This document shows positions 29,196 through 39,092 of a stretch of DNA of 64,000 nt, piece by piece. The notes under the pieces were generated by a model that searched no databases, had not been told where the DNA came from, and saw only the letters and a list, made by a program, of their open reading frames with translations. Numbering within the stretch: the stretch's first letter is position 1; each line of letters opens with the position of its first letter. Made by a program: the position numbers and the translations under genes. Origin of the DNA: Shinisaurus crocodilurus (taxonomy: Eukaryota; Chordata; Lepidosauria; Squamata; Shinisauridae); assembly GCA_021292165.1 (NCBI GenBank), contig CM037878.1:14194471-14258470 (forward strand), in the 5' to 3' direction.

Positions 29196-30655
29196 CACTG
29201 TTTATTATCTTTGAGAACTCACGGAGGACAGGTGAAGTGCCAGATGACTGGAGGAGGGCAAATGTTGTTCCCATCTTCAAAAAGGGCAGGAAGGAGGAAC
29301 CTGGGAACTATAGGCCAGTCAGTCTGACATCAATCTCTGGGAAAAAATTTTTGGAGCAGATTATAAAACAGTTTGCAAGCACCTTGAAAACAATGCAGTG
29401 CTTACTAGAAGCCAGCATGGATTTGTCAAGAACAAATCCTGCCAGACTAATCTGATCTCATTTTTTGATCGGGTAACCTCCCTTGTGGACTGTGGGAATG
29501 CGGTGGACATCATATATCTGGACTTCAGCAAAGCTTTCGACAAAGTACCTCATGATATCCTGATTAGCAAGCTAGCTAAGAGTGGGCTAGATGGAACAAC
29601 TATTAGGTGGATCCACAATTGGCTACAGAATTGGACTCAAAGGGTGCTTATCAATGGTTCCTTCTCAAACTGGGGAGAGGTACCGAGCGGGGTACCACAG
29701 GGCTCGGTCCTGGGCCCAATGCTCTTCAACATTTTTATTAATGACTTGGATGAGGAGGTGCAGGGAATGCTTATCAAATTTGCAGATGACACAAAGTTGG
29801 GTGGAACAGCTAATACTCTGGAAGACAGAAACAAAATTCAAAGCGACCTCGATAGGCTGGAGCGCTGGGCCGAAAGCAACAGAATGAAATTTAATAGGGA
29901 TAAATGCCAAGTGCTGCACCTAGGGAAAGGAAACCAAATGCAGAGTTACAGAATGTGGGACACTTGGCTCAACAATACCACAAGTGAGAAGGATCTTGGA
30001 ATTGTGGTAGATCACAAACTGAATATGAGTCAGCAATGCGATGTGGCTGCAAAGAAGGCAAATGCTATTTTGGGCTGCATTAATAGAAGTATAGCTTCCA
30101 AATCGTGTGAAGTGATAATTCCCCTTTACTCGGCACTGGCTAGGCCTCATCTTGAGTACTGCGTCCAGTTCTGGGCACCACACTTTAAGAAGGACGTAGA
30201 CAAACTGGAGAGGGTTCAGAGGAGGGCAACAAGGATTATAAAGGGACTGGAAACAAGGCCCTATGAGGAGAGACTGGGCATGTTTAGCCTTCAGAAGAGG
30301 AGACTGAGGGGAGATACGATCGCACTCTTCCAGTACTTGAAGGGATGTCCCACAGAGGAGGGCCAGGATCTTTTCTCGATCATCCCAGTTTGCAGGACAC
30401 GGAATAATGGGCTCAAGTTACAGGAACCCAGATTCCGCCTAAACATCAGGAAAAATTTCCTGACTGTCAGAGCAATAAGGCAATGGAACCAACTACCTAG
30501 GGAGGTGGTGAGCTCTCCCACTCTGGAGGCATTCAAGGTGCGGCTGGACAGCCATCTGACGGGGATTCTTTGACCTGGATTACTGCATTGAGCAGGGGGT
30601 TGGACTCAATGGCCTTGTAGGCCCCTTCCAACTCTACTTTTCTATGATTCTATGA
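29196..30655 (+). mobile_element. CR1 LINE, 5'-truncated, with nearly complete RT and 3' end
   Basis: Begins inside the region just before the RT (DDWRRANVVPIFKKGRKEEP) and runs to the CR1 3' end (GCATTGAGCAGGGGGTTGGA, then ATTCTATG-type repeats). The coding part is open except for one frameshift near 29374-29385, which makes this the best-preserved LINE in the window. Its 3' end matches the tail of the seven 5S-headed SINEs. Confidence 0.93.
29398..30573 (+). CDS. CR1 reverse transcriptase and C-terminal region (transposon protein, partial)
   Basis: A 391-residue open frame. RT signatures in order: LDFSKAFDKVPHDIL around residues 41-55 (catalytic D42), SGVPQGSVLGP at 97-107, and FADDTKL at 128-134 with the catalytic DD pair. 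The C-terminal region (EYCVQFWAPHFKKDVDKLER, RNNGLKLQEPRFRLNIRKNF) follows to a stop at 30571-30573. Residues before the start belong to the same protein but lie in the frame of 29237-29455 (YRPVSLTSISGK), separated by an apparent one-base loss near 29374-29385. No endonuclease domain is present. It reverse-transcribes CR1 RNA at the nuclear target site in intact elements; this copy cannot do so alone. Confidence 0.9.
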   Translation: MLTRSQHGFVKNKSCQTNLISFFDRVTSLVDCGNAVDIIYLDFSKAFDKVPHDILISKLAKSGLDGTTIRWIHNWLQNWTQRVLINGSFSNWGEVPSGVPQGSVLGPMLFNIFINDLDEEVQGMLIKFADDTKLGGTANTLEDRNKIQSDLDRLERWAESNRMKFNRDKCQVLHLGKGNQMQSYRMWDTWLNNTTSEKDLGIVVDHKLNMSQQCDVAAKKANAILGCINRSIASKSCEVIIPLYSALARPHLEYCVQFWAPHFKKDVDKLERVQRRATRIIKGLETRPYEERLGMFSLQKRRLRGDTIALFQYLKGCPTEEGQDLFSIIPVCRTRNNGLKLQEPRFRLNIRKNFLTVRAIRQWNQLPREVVSSPTLEAFKVRLDSHLTGIL

Positions 30656-30720
30656 TCCAGCATGGAGCAGGAGGTCGGATTAGCTCCTCTCCAAGGTCCC
30701 TTCCAACTCCATGATTCTTC
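30656..30720 (+). mobile_element. Older CR1 LINE, 3' end, second part
   Basis: CCAGCATGGAGCAGGAGGTC, TCCAAGGTCCCTTCCAACTC and CATGATTCTT complete the CR1 begun at 29030. Confidence 0.7.
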
Positions 30721-30775
30721 CAGCCGGGAAGCTTATTTAAGACGGATAGACAGAGCAAGAAATTGCATTTTCCTT

Positions 30776-30870
30776 CAGAAGGGGTAGATGCAGGACTGGA
30801 CAAAAGAAACAATTTCTTTACACAGCACACAGCACACAATACATAATACACTTAATGCATAATACACTTG
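30776..30870 (+). mobile_element. CR1 LINE 3' region, first of three parts
   Basis: GACTGGACAAAAGAAACAAT and TTTCTTTACACAGCACACAG match the start of the CR1 3' region at 22545. It is interrupted by the MITE at 30871. Confidence 0.6.
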
Positions 30871-30981
30871 AGGTGCAAGCCTATGCATGTTTAGACCAGA
30901 AAATTCCTAGGACTACCAGTAGTCCCCAGCCAGAGTTATAGGACTATTTTTTTCTGTCTAAACATACATAGGATTGTGCCC
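30871..30981. mobile_element. Palindromic MITE, TTA-target family, inside CR1
   Basis: Arms AGGTGCAAGCCTATGCATGT and CATACATAGGATTGTGCCC are complementary, meeting at CTACCAGTAGTCC. TTG precedes it and TTA follows. The CR1 host restored across the gap (CACT-TATGGAACTC) supports an original TTA target. Same family as 11410-11548. Confidence 0.7.
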
Positions 30982-30984
30982 TTA

Positions 30985-31182
30985 TGGAACTCATTGCCAT
31001 AGGAAGTGCCAATGGCCACTCGCTTGCACTAGATTTTAAAAGGACAAAGCCAATGGAGGAAGAGGGCGAGGAGAGCTCGGTCATTAAGGGCCACGACCCG
31101 TGATGTCAGGATGGAACCACATTTGGAGGCAGTAAGCTGTTGAACGCCAGTTGTTGGAGGGCAGCAGCAGGGGACGGTGTGG
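30985..31182 (+). mobile_element. CR1 LINE 3' region, second of three parts
   Basis: TGGAACTCATTGCCATAGGA, GGCCACTCGCTTGCACTAGA and CCAGTTGTTGGAGGGCAGCA continue the CR1 order up to GGGGACGGTGTGG, where the next insertion begins. Confidence 0.7.
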
Positions 31183-31823
31183 CGTAACCCCACAATTCAG
31201 TTCCCTGGTGTATGTCTATTTTAGTATATTTAGTGAGTATAGAATGTTGAACCGAGTGGGTGTGGTTTGTGATGTCTTGGAAAGGGTGGGGGGAGGGGTA
31301 TATAAGGAGTGTTTGAGTGATGTCAGAGTTAGTTAAGAAGTAGAGTGTTGGTTGTAGTGTGTTGGGAGTGTTAGAGAGTTTGGGAGTTAGGTTAGGTGGG
31401 TTATTTGTGTCTTGTCAGGAGTTTTAAGAGGAATCAGTGATTGTATGAGGAATGAGAGTATTTGGAGTTATAGGGACTTAGGTTAATTATAAAGTGTTTG
31501 GTGTAGGCAGGTTTATTTTCTGGAACTAAGATTTTGATAATTAAAATAAACTTATTTTTATTTTGTTTGCTACCCAAATCCTACGTGTCAGCTTGGCGTT
31601 ATTAACCTGCTTTACTTTTAAATCTACACACACACCTTTGTACCCACAGCATCATAAATTTAAAGATAGATCCTTCATAACCAGAATTAATCTTTTCCCT
31701 CATTAGTAGGGGAAAGGTTTCATTTGACCCTCCACTCAGGTTTGTAAGTGTTGATGCTTAGCCTGAGAAGGGTTTATGCGCATGGTCCTAAAGTGTAAGG
31801 GACCGTGTCGTTGCAGACAGTTC
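31183..31823 (+). mobile_element. Possible solo LTR inserted in CR1
   Basis: About 640 bp of non-CR1 sequence interrupts the CR1, with GTGTGG on both sides (31177-31182 and 31824-31829), a length plausible for an LTR-element duplication. It contains a TATA-like GGTATATAAGGAG at 31295-31307 and AATAAA at 31545-31550 in the right order and spacing for an LTR U3-R-U5. Clear TG...CA ends, a primer-binding site or coding sequence are not seen. An unrelated DNA insert is possible. Confidence 0.4.
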
Positions 31824-31835
31824 GTGTGGTTTCAT

Positions 31836-32693
31836 CAGGGATGGGGACTCGGACTCCAGGACTCGACTCGTGAGTTGGACTGAGTCCCCCCTCTGACTCG
31901 AGTCAGACTCGAGTCCCAATATTTTTAATGGGACTCGAGACTCGACTTGGGACTCGAGACCAAGGACTCGTGTTCCAAAATCGTGTTCCTCAAATGCAAC
32001 ATGGATAGGTTTTAGGAAGTACAGCAAGTTTATTTTTTAAAATCATTTTCCTAAAATGCAACCTTTCAGACATTTTGGGTTTGGCTGCCTCTGCCTGCCT
32101 GTTTGGGGTTCCCAGCCTCCTCTGCCTGCCTGGTCTCTTCTTAACCAGTTCCACAGTTGAATCGTCCCCCAAGACAAACGCCTCTGCCTGCCTGCTTTGG
32201 GGTTCACTGCCTCCTCTGCCTGCCTGGTTATTTTGGGTTTGTCTGCCTGGTCTGTTCTTGCCAAAATCAGTTGCAGAGTTTTGAAATAAAAAGGCACACT
32301 TGTGCCTAGAATTTATTTAAGCCACACATCTGAAATAGCCTTATTTTGTTGGGAAAAAAGTCCCATTGATTTTAATAGGGACTCGTGGAGTCAGCTTTGG
32401 GAGTGACTCGTGACTCGTGAGTCACCATTTTGGACCAAGGACTTGGACTCGAGACTCGGGTCCAAACAGGGCCGGTGCTACCATTAGGCCAACTAGGCAG
32501 CTGCCTAGGGCGCAGGGCTAAAGGGGCACCACCAGAGGGCATAGGGCTGGAGGGAGGGAGGGCTCAAGTGGGAAGGGGGGCGCTCTAAATATCTGATCTT
32601 GCCTAGGGCACCAAACTGCCTTGCACCGGCCCTGGGTCCAAAGACTCGTGACTCGACTCGTGACTCGAAACCAAGGGCTCTTCAACATCCCTG
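31836..32693. mobile_element. hAT element (GACTCGAGTC family), internally deleted, inside CR1
   Basis: Starts CAGGGATGGGGACTCGGAC, ends CTCTTCAACATCCCTG, with exact GGTTTCAT duplications (31828-31835, 32694-32701). Its middle (32000-32370) matches 34015-34390 of the sister element, including the codons just before and after the transposase stop (GTGTTCCTCAAATGCAACAT). It carries its own hAT insertion at 32467-32634. Confidence 0.94.
32467..32634. mobile_element. Short hAT MITE (CAGGGCCGG family) nested in a hAT
   Basis: 168 bp, starts CAGGGCCGGTGCTACC, ends GCACCGGCCCTG, with exact GGTCCAAA duplications (32459-32466, 32635-32642). Arms match the ends of 10142-10887 (GGCCAACTAGGC, CTGCCTAGGGCGC). 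Confidence 0.94.
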
Positions 32694-32701
32694 GGTTTCA
32701 T

Positions 32702-32795
32702 GCCCTGCTGGTGAGATTCCCACAGGCAACCAGCTGGCCGGCCATTCTTGGAAACAGATGCTGGACTAATGGACACGGGTCTGCTCCCGCAGGCG
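32702..32795 (+). mobile_element. CR1 LINE 3' region, third part
   Basis: GCCCTGCTGGTGAGATTCCC, ACAGGCAACCAGCTGGCC and AACAGATGCTGGACTAATGG resume the CR1 after the hAT and complete the chain begun at 30776. Confidence 0.65.
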
Positions 32796-33560
32796 CTTCT
32801 GAGTCGTCCTTAAGCTTCATGGTAGGGCCGGTCCCGCTGGGACACATCCCACAAATAAGTGGAAAATTGGTCCTGATTGCACAATTCAGGACATCTCCAT
32901 TTCAGGCACCGGATTTCGTATTGTTTTCTCTGAGCGGCACGCAGCCCTGGTCTGAGGCATCAAGGTCTGCCATGCAGCTTTTCATAATGGTGCACTTTCT
33001 TCCAGCCTGGTGGGTGCGTGTTGGAAGAGGGGTGTGTGTGTGGGAGGGCTGAGGGCGGGCACAGAGCAGGATGGAGAGCTGTTAAAAATGAAAAGTGAGG
33101 CCCTGGAAGTTCTCCAGGTCCTTTTTTAATTAACCTGAGCAAGCCAGAGCTAAAGTTTCTAAGCCAAGCCGAGGGGATTCCCCCCCCCCCCCCCTGTCTA
33201 TTAAGGAAAAGCCTGCAGTACCTGGCTGCGGTAATTTAACAACTTTTTTTATTTCAAGCTCTCTAATGGCAGACCCGGGTGGAATGGCTCCAATCCCTCT
33301 GGTATATCCTTGTCTTTCCACATTAAAAAAAAGAAAGAAAAAGGCAAACAAAAAACACCCTTCATTTCTTTCTTTCTTTTTATTATTCAGGGTTGTGTAT
33401 AAAAAAAAAGTGTTTTTTTTTATTCTAACAGTACAGTAAAAACTTATATTAACAGATATAAGTGTTAATCATGTCGAGCTCAGATTCAGATGACGGAGAA
33501 GGGCCAAGTTAAAGGCCCGGGTTATGTCTATGTCTTCCAGTGTGAGTGTTTCTGAGCTCT
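32796..33560. other. unassigned sequence
   Basis: A C-run at 33181-33196 and A/T-rich tracts at 33323-33430. No supported feature. Confidence 0.4.
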
Positions 33561-33568
33561 GCGTAGAC

Positions 33569-34527
33569 CAGGGATGGGGACTCGGACTCGGGGACTCGAC
33601 TCGTGAGTCGGACTGAGTCCCCCCTCTGACTCGACTCGGACTCGAGTCCCAATATTTTTAATGGGACTCGAGACTCGACTCGGGACTCGAGACCAAGGAC
33701 TCTTCAACAGAAGGAGTGGAGAGGAGCGTGATTGCTGGTGAAGAGCGCATGGAAGCGAGGTGTGCCGCTGCTCGGCCACTATGGATGGCTACCAGGAGTG
33801 CAGCCCCAACAGTGTGTCAAGATTTATTTTGATTGATGTGTTGCGTACTTGGGAGAGGCAGAAGAAGGACCTGAGTTTACTCTGTGTGGCTGCTCTGAGT
33901 GTGTTTCTGGTTCCAGAAAGTTCATCTCCAGTGGAGCGGGTGTTCAGTGAGGGTGGAATTGTGATGAGATCTCACCATTCCAGAATGGGAGCCAAACATT
34001 TAGAAAAAATTGTGTTCCTCAAATGCAACATGGATAAGTTTTAGGAAGTACAGCAAGTTTATTTTTTAAAATCATTTTCCTAAAATGCAACCTTTCAGAC
34101 ATTTTGGTTTTGGCTGCCTCTGCCTGCCTGTTTGGGGTTCCCAGCCTCCTCTGCCTGCCTGGTCTCTTCTTGACCAGTTCAACAGTTGAATTGTCCAAGA
34201 CAAAGGCCTCTTGGTTTGGGGTTCTCTGCCTGCCTGGTTATTTTGGGTTTTTCTGCCTGGTCTGTTCTTGCCAAAATCAGTGGCAGAGTTTTGAAATAAA
34301 AAGGCACACTTGTGCCTAGAATTTATTTAAACCACACATCTGAAGTAGCCTTATTTTGTTGGGGAAAAACCCCCATTGATTTTAATAGGGACTCGTGGAG
34401 TCAGCTTTGGGAGTGACTCGTGACTCGTGACTCACCATTTTGGACCAAGGACTCGGACTCGAGACTCGGGTCCAAAGACTCGTGACTCGACTCGTGACTC
34501 GAGACCAAGGACTCTTCAACATCCCTG
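33569..34527 (+). mobile_element. hAT element (GACTCGAGTC family) retaining the transposase 3' end
   Basis: 959 bp, starts CAGGGATGGGGACTCGGAC, ends CTCTTCAACATCCCTG, with exact GCGTAGAC duplications (33561-33568, 34528-34535). GACTCG heptamers crowd both subterminal regions. Most of the transposase gene is deleted, but the last part is kept at 33760-34044, placing the family in the hAT superfamily directly. Confidence 0.95.
33760..34044 (+). pseudogene. hAT transposase C-terminal fragment (dimerisation domain)
   Basis: A 94-residue open frame entered at GTG, so the start is not meaningful. It contains VPESSSPVERVFSEGG (about residues 51-66) and LEKIVFLKCN (81-90), the conserved hATC dimerisation signature that ends hAT transposases. 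The stop is natural. The BED finger and the RNase H-like catalytic core are absent, lost in the internal deletion, so it cannot catalyse transposition. Confidence 0.9.
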
Positions 34528-34639
34528 GCGTAGACCCAAGGTTTTAGAGCATCTCTTTGTAGGTCCTGGAGCAGGGACCCTGGAAGTGTTTTTAAGGTGT
34601 GCATAGGGGCGGGGGGGGAGGGCACAAGCAGAACTGGAC

Positions 34640-35000
34640 TCAAGGGTAGGCATGATTGGGCACCTGCCGAGGGCCCACACCCCAGTACGGGCCCACTGAC
34701 AACAGCCCCCTGGAGTTGCTCCTCCTCTTCACCGTTGCACGTTCCTGCTTGTTCACCTGCCTCTCTCACTCTGACCCGGATCACGGTGGTGGTGAGAAGG
34801 AGCAGCACAAGAAGATGCCACGGCCCGCTTGCTCACTGGCTCCCTCTGCCTGCCAAGCAAGCAAGTGGTACCCGTGATGAGAAAGAGGAGGAGGAGCAAA
34901 AGGAGCTAATGACCATGGTGGCGAGAAGGTAGACTCGCTGTGGGAGGGGACCCATTGGGGGTGCCCTGCCCAAAGGGCCCTCAGAAACCGGGAGGGCTCA
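34640..35000 (+). mobile_element. Non-autonomous hAT-like repeat, copy D
   Basis: CAAGGGTAGGCATGATTGGG, GAGGGCCCACACCCCAGTAC, CACGGTGGTGGTGAGAAGGA and CCCAAAGGGCCC align with copies C and E in order. The right end is decayed. Confidence 0.62.
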
Positions 35001-35130
35001 AGGTTGTCCAATATTAAATTAAACGTGTTATGTAAAAGATATCCCGACTGCACTGAAAAGACATAGTTTAAGAATATTATAGAACCACCATCCAGGACTG
35101 AGTCAGGCCCTCTTCTTCCCTCTCAACCTC

Positions 35131-35132
35131 AG

Positions 35133-35163
<31 letters not shown>

Positions 35164-35164
35164 T
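35131..35164. repeat. (CT)n microsatellite
   Basis: A near-perfect CT run. Confidence 0.95.
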
Positions 35165-35224
35165 TTCACTCGAAGCTCGGCTTGGCTCTTCACAGCAAAG
35201 CTCTGCTCCCAATGCACAGCAATA

Positions 35225-35420
35225 GGGTGGCCACACTTACGGATCACTGAAACAGACTACAAAAGAGAACGTTGATCTGCGTAAAATGTGTAGATGCAAA
35301 TGTATATGTGTAGATGCAAATTTAGAAATGACTATTGTAATTTAAATCCAACGATTATTATTTAAATAGAACACTTACATGCATTCTTGTGTGCATTATT
35401 TATTTATTTTTAAAAAAATC
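35225..35420. repeat. Unclassified interspersed repeat (GGTGGCCAC family)
   Basis: AGGGTGGCCACACTTACGGA, GTGTAGATGCAAATGTATAT and AGAAATGACTATTGTAAT follow the block order of 2265-2490, with lower similarity. Confidence 0.4.
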
Positions 35421-36779
35421 TGCATTTGTGTATGCACTTTCCCAAACGTATGCATTTTTGTGTGCATTCCTCCTCTCGTAAAGCACTTTTCTGCACATAA
35501 AGCACTTGAATAAAGCACTTTTCTGCACATTCTTGCAAATATATGCAGCAGCAGTCTTCAAATGTCTTAATCTCACAGAATTTCCCCCCCCCCCCCATTG
35601 ATTTGTCTGCTGAGGAACCCCGTACCCCTTCCACAGATCCCCAGCATTGCTGCAGAGAATTCTGGGACACTGCACTCTTGATTCTAGAACTGCATTCTTG
35701 ATTCCCCACGAGATTATGGCTAGGTTCAAAGGATCCCCAACTGCATGGACAAAGCTTATATGTCTACAGTTGTATGCGCGTGGGCCTCTATCGATCATGT
35801 CTCCCCTCCAAATCACACCCACACCCGTCTATTTTTAGGTCATTTGGGCAGAGACCCAGTTTCCCAGCTGCGGATCTTCTGACAAACATCTAGCTTGGCC
35901 CAGAGGGCTGAAAGCATCAGTGCAGGCGCTGGGCTACCCTGTGAGTTAGGGAAGAAGGAGGGAGAAAGCTTGCAATAATTGCAACCAATCGTCCATCTGA
36001 AAAGGAGTATAGATTTTTCCATGGGGAGGGAAGAGGGAGCAGGTTGACCTCTGCGTCAGCATCCACCGGCACTGCCGGGGCAATCTGCCCATCTGCTGGA
36101 GATGTGGAAAGTTCAAGCTGCCATCACTCTACGAACAGCCCCCTTTGGAGGTGGTGGTGGTGGTGGTGGTGGCAGGAAACATTTGCCATTGTTAGCGTGA
36201 GGGAAGGTTCCATCAACAGCAAGGGTCAGCCCAACGGCTTCAAAGGCCCCCGTTTTTCTCGGCGGTTCCGACTGCCCGTCGATCTGCCAAGAACAGCAAG
36301 CGTTGTTCTGTTTGTGCCCCTCCAACGCCAGACGGCTTTTTAAGTCGTAACTGCACTTCCTCACTCGGGGGCGGCTCAGGTTACCTCTTCTCCATCCAGG
36401 GATCCCATCTCCCAGTCCCACCCCTTACGAATGTTGCCTTCTCTCCCCCCCCCCCCGCCACACTCTGTTTGTTTCATCAGCCTTCTCTGATTGGCTGCAA
36501 TTTCCCTGATTGCAAAAGATAACTGAAGGCATCAGCTTCACTCCTGTGTCTTAGAGGAAGCTCCCCAATCGGCAGCGGGATTTCCCCAGGAGGGCTGTGC
36601 CACTCTAGATGTTTCATTCAAAGCTGGCATGGTGGGGCAAAAAGTCCGAGCTCTGTTACACTTTGCAGGAACAAGGATTCAGAGGATGGAAGCATCTTTG
36701 ACCAGGCCTTTTAGGTTGACATTCCCTCCCGCGCACCCATCTTGCAGTCGCATTTGCTATTCAGGGCGAAGATGTTGCT
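35421..36779. other. unassigned; C-run at 35586-35597, (GGT)n at 36149-36172, C-run at 36444-36456
   Basis: The part up to 35530 contains repeated GCATTTTTGTGTGCAT and AAAGCACTTTTCTGCACAT units and may be a decayed foldback element. No exon is supported. Confidence 0.35.
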
Positions 36780-36918
36780 GGCTTACGCTGGCTGAGCGTG
36801 GAAAGCTAAGCAGGGTCAGGCCTGGTTATTGCTTGGATGGGAGACCCCTCCTCTAGTTTCCTGCATTGAGCAGGGGGTTCGACTCGATGGCCTTGTAGGC
36901 TCCTTCCAACTCTATCAT
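36780..36918 (+). mobile_element. 5S-CR1 chimeric SINE, copy 6
   Basis: TTACGCTGGCTGAGCGTGG leader, AAAGCTAAGCAGGGTCAGG, CCTGGTTATTGCTTGGATGG, GAGACCCC, then the CR1 tail to CCAACTCTATCATA. Confidence 0.92.
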
Positions 36919-37395
36919 ACGTAGGGATGTGCAAGTCTGCAAAACCCGAGCTTGCCGAAGTTCTCTGAATCACATCTTGAAGCTCATTCCTACTCGAGTC
37001 CCATATCAAAGTTGCAAGCTTTGATTTTTTTTCTTCTCGCATCAAAATCCGTGCATATTTTCGTGCATATTTTCCCACATGTACACATCAGTTGTGCTCA
37101 TCTTTGAAATGCATACATTCTTCTCCCATTGATTAATGCATATCTGTGTGCATTTCCCCCCCCCCAAAGTATGCATATTTCATGCGCCTTTTCCAAAGGT
37201 TCACATGCTGTCAAATGCATTTTTTGGGGTGGGGGACTGGGGGTGTCCCATGAATTGCATTGCAAAGCACGGAAATGTACAGACTTCGACTGCAGACTGT
37301 GTCCAAGTCTGTGTTTGGTTTGGAAAGTGCAAACTGGGGAAATCCTGATCAGAAATGAACTGAAACAAATTTCTCGTACATCCTGAATATCCCAG
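36919..37395. mobile_element. Possible foldback DNA element
   Basis: Starts TAGGGATGTGCAAGTC and ends with CTCGTACATCCTGA, roughly complementary. The interior holds GCATATTTTCGTGCATATTT direct repeats. No coding or clear duplication; low certainty. Confidence 0.4.
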
Positions 37396-38235
37396 GGCCG
37401 CCCAAGATGGTCCCGGGCCCTCAAAGGAGATGGCTTCAGATCTGTCTCCTTGAGAAGTGGAGGATGCCTGAGCCACCACCTACCTCTGAGAATACCGGCA
37501 TCTAAAGATACAGGCTAGGACGGTGACCAGGCAGAGGAGTGCCCGCTTCCAGAGGAAGACTGCAGAGGAAGACTCAGGAATAAAGGCCTTCCTCATGAGT
37601 AAGGCATCTGCCAGAAGGCCTATGAAGATCTGCAGCTGAGCCTTGGGTGGGGCTCTGGGGTCTCAGGCTTCTAGGCCTCACTCTTAGGCAGGGAGAGTTG
37701 CTGGGACAAAATCGGTGTACCAGCTCTGAACCTTGCTTGCAGTCTCCCTGATTGTCTAGCCCTTGCTCCACTGAGCCCCATCGTGTTGGACACTGGATTG
37801 CCTCGTGACTCTGGTTGGACTTGCCCTTGCCTGGATGGTAGCTCTCTGATTGAACCCTGTTGGCTTAGACATTGTGACCCTGTTTGTGGATTGCTGTTGC
37901 CTAGATTCAGGCCCTTTGCCTGCACTCACCCAGTGTAGACCTTGGAGTGCCTTGTAAACCTGCTCTTGGAACTTACCATGCCTTGGCCTCACCTGTAGCA
38001 GGTATGCAAGGTGCTGGATTGGAATATCTCAGAGTTGTAGAGATGGAAAGGACCCTAAGTGTGTGCCCCTGCCATCAACAGGACCACCAGCAACAAGCTG
38101 GCCTTCTACAGATCAGTTGATAGTATCCAAATGCCGGTGTGTCCTCAGCAGCGAGTCGGTGCATCGCAGAAGAGGTGTGCAGAGCTAGGAGCATTGCATG
38201 ACTCGAGAAAGCAAGCCAAGGCAAGCACATGCTTT
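37396..38235. other. unassigned; weak ~75-bp periodicity at 37770-38000
   Basis: Units around TTGGACACTGGATTGCC, TTGGCTTAGACATTGTGACC and TGTAGACCTTGGAGTGCC suggest a degenerate tandem repeat. The spacing was judged by eye. Confidence 0.35.
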
Positions 38236-38239
38236 AAGA

Positions 38240-38322
38240 GGTGTTTTGGACTTCAACTCCTAGCCTTCCTGACCACTGGCCATGCTGGCAGGGGCTCCTG
38301 GGAGTTGAAGTCCAAAACATCT
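38240..38322. mobile_element. Short palindromic MITE
   Basis: GTGTTTTGGACTTCAACTCC and GGGAGTTGAAGTCCAAAACA are complementary arms around CCACTGGCCATGCTGG. The style is that of hAT MITEs with ACTCCCAG arms. The termini are unclear. Confidence 0.6.
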
Positions 38323-38356
38323 GGAAATCTACCTTCTGCCCACTCCTGGTCTACAC

Positions 38357-38635
38357 CAGGGGTAGGCAACATGTGGTCCTATGGCTGCATGTGGCCATAG
38401 GCATAATTTCAAAAGCCCTCTGCTAGTGATAGGTCTCTCTGGAAAGATGATTGGTCCCTCTCCCTGGTGGGGGGAGATGGTGAGGCAGGAGAGAGAAAAG
38501 TGGTATCAGAAGGACAGAGAGAGAAATGGGGGTTGTCGTACCCATTGCTGGTTTTAGCCTTGACCAACATCAGCCCCTGACAGGTTAACTCTGAGGGAAT
38601 GCAGCCCTCAACCAAAAAAAGGAACCCTACCCCTG
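38357..38635. mobile_element. hAT MITE (CAGGGGTAGGCAAC family)
   Basis: Starts CAGGGGTAGGCAAC and ends GGAACCCTACCCCTG. Flanking 8-mers GTCTACAC and ATCTGTAC agree at 5 of 8 positions, consistent with an old target duplication. Confidence 0.7.
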
Positions 38636-38654
38636 ATCTGTACTAACTCGTGAT

Positions 38655-38775
38655 GGCTCTTCAGGGATTAAGGCCAGGGTCTTTCCCAGCCCTACATGGA
38701 GCTGGTGATGCCAGGGATTGAACCTGGGACCTTCTGCATGCAAAGCCAGAGCTCTGCCACGGAGCTACAGCCTTC
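38655..38775 (-). mobile_element. tRNA-Ala-like SINE, fragment
   Basis: GATGCCAGGGATTGAACCTG, GGACCTTCTGCATGCAAAGC and CAGAGCTCTGCCACGGAGCT are the reverse complement of the tRNA-like head of the SINE at 19090-19288. The tail is largely missing. Confidence 0.72.
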
Positions 38776-38796
38776 AAGCGCTCTTATCATCAAAAC

Positions 38797-39092
38797 TCGA
38801 TCATCCCAGTTTGCAGGACACGGAATAATGGGCTCAAGTTACAGGAACCTAGATTCCACCTAAACATCCGGAAAAATTTCCTGACTGTCAGAGCAATAAG
38901 ACAATGGAACCAACTACCTAGGGAGGTGGTGGGCTCTCCCACTCTGGAGGCATTCAAGGTGCGGCTGGACAGCCAACTGTCAGGGATGCTTTGACCTGGA
39001 TTCCTGCATTGAGCAGGGGGTTGGACTCGATGGCCTTGTAGGCCCCTTCCAACTCTACTTTTCTATGATTCTATGATTCTATGATTATCAGC
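38797..39092 (+). mobile_element. CR1 LINE, ORF end and 3' end
   Basis: TCATCCCAGTTTGCAGGACA, GGTGCGGCTGGACAGCCAAC, GCATTGAGCAGGGGGTTGGA and three ATTCTATG repeats. Same subfamily as 29196-30655, with few differences, so probably young. Strongly 5'-truncated. Confidence 0.92.
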
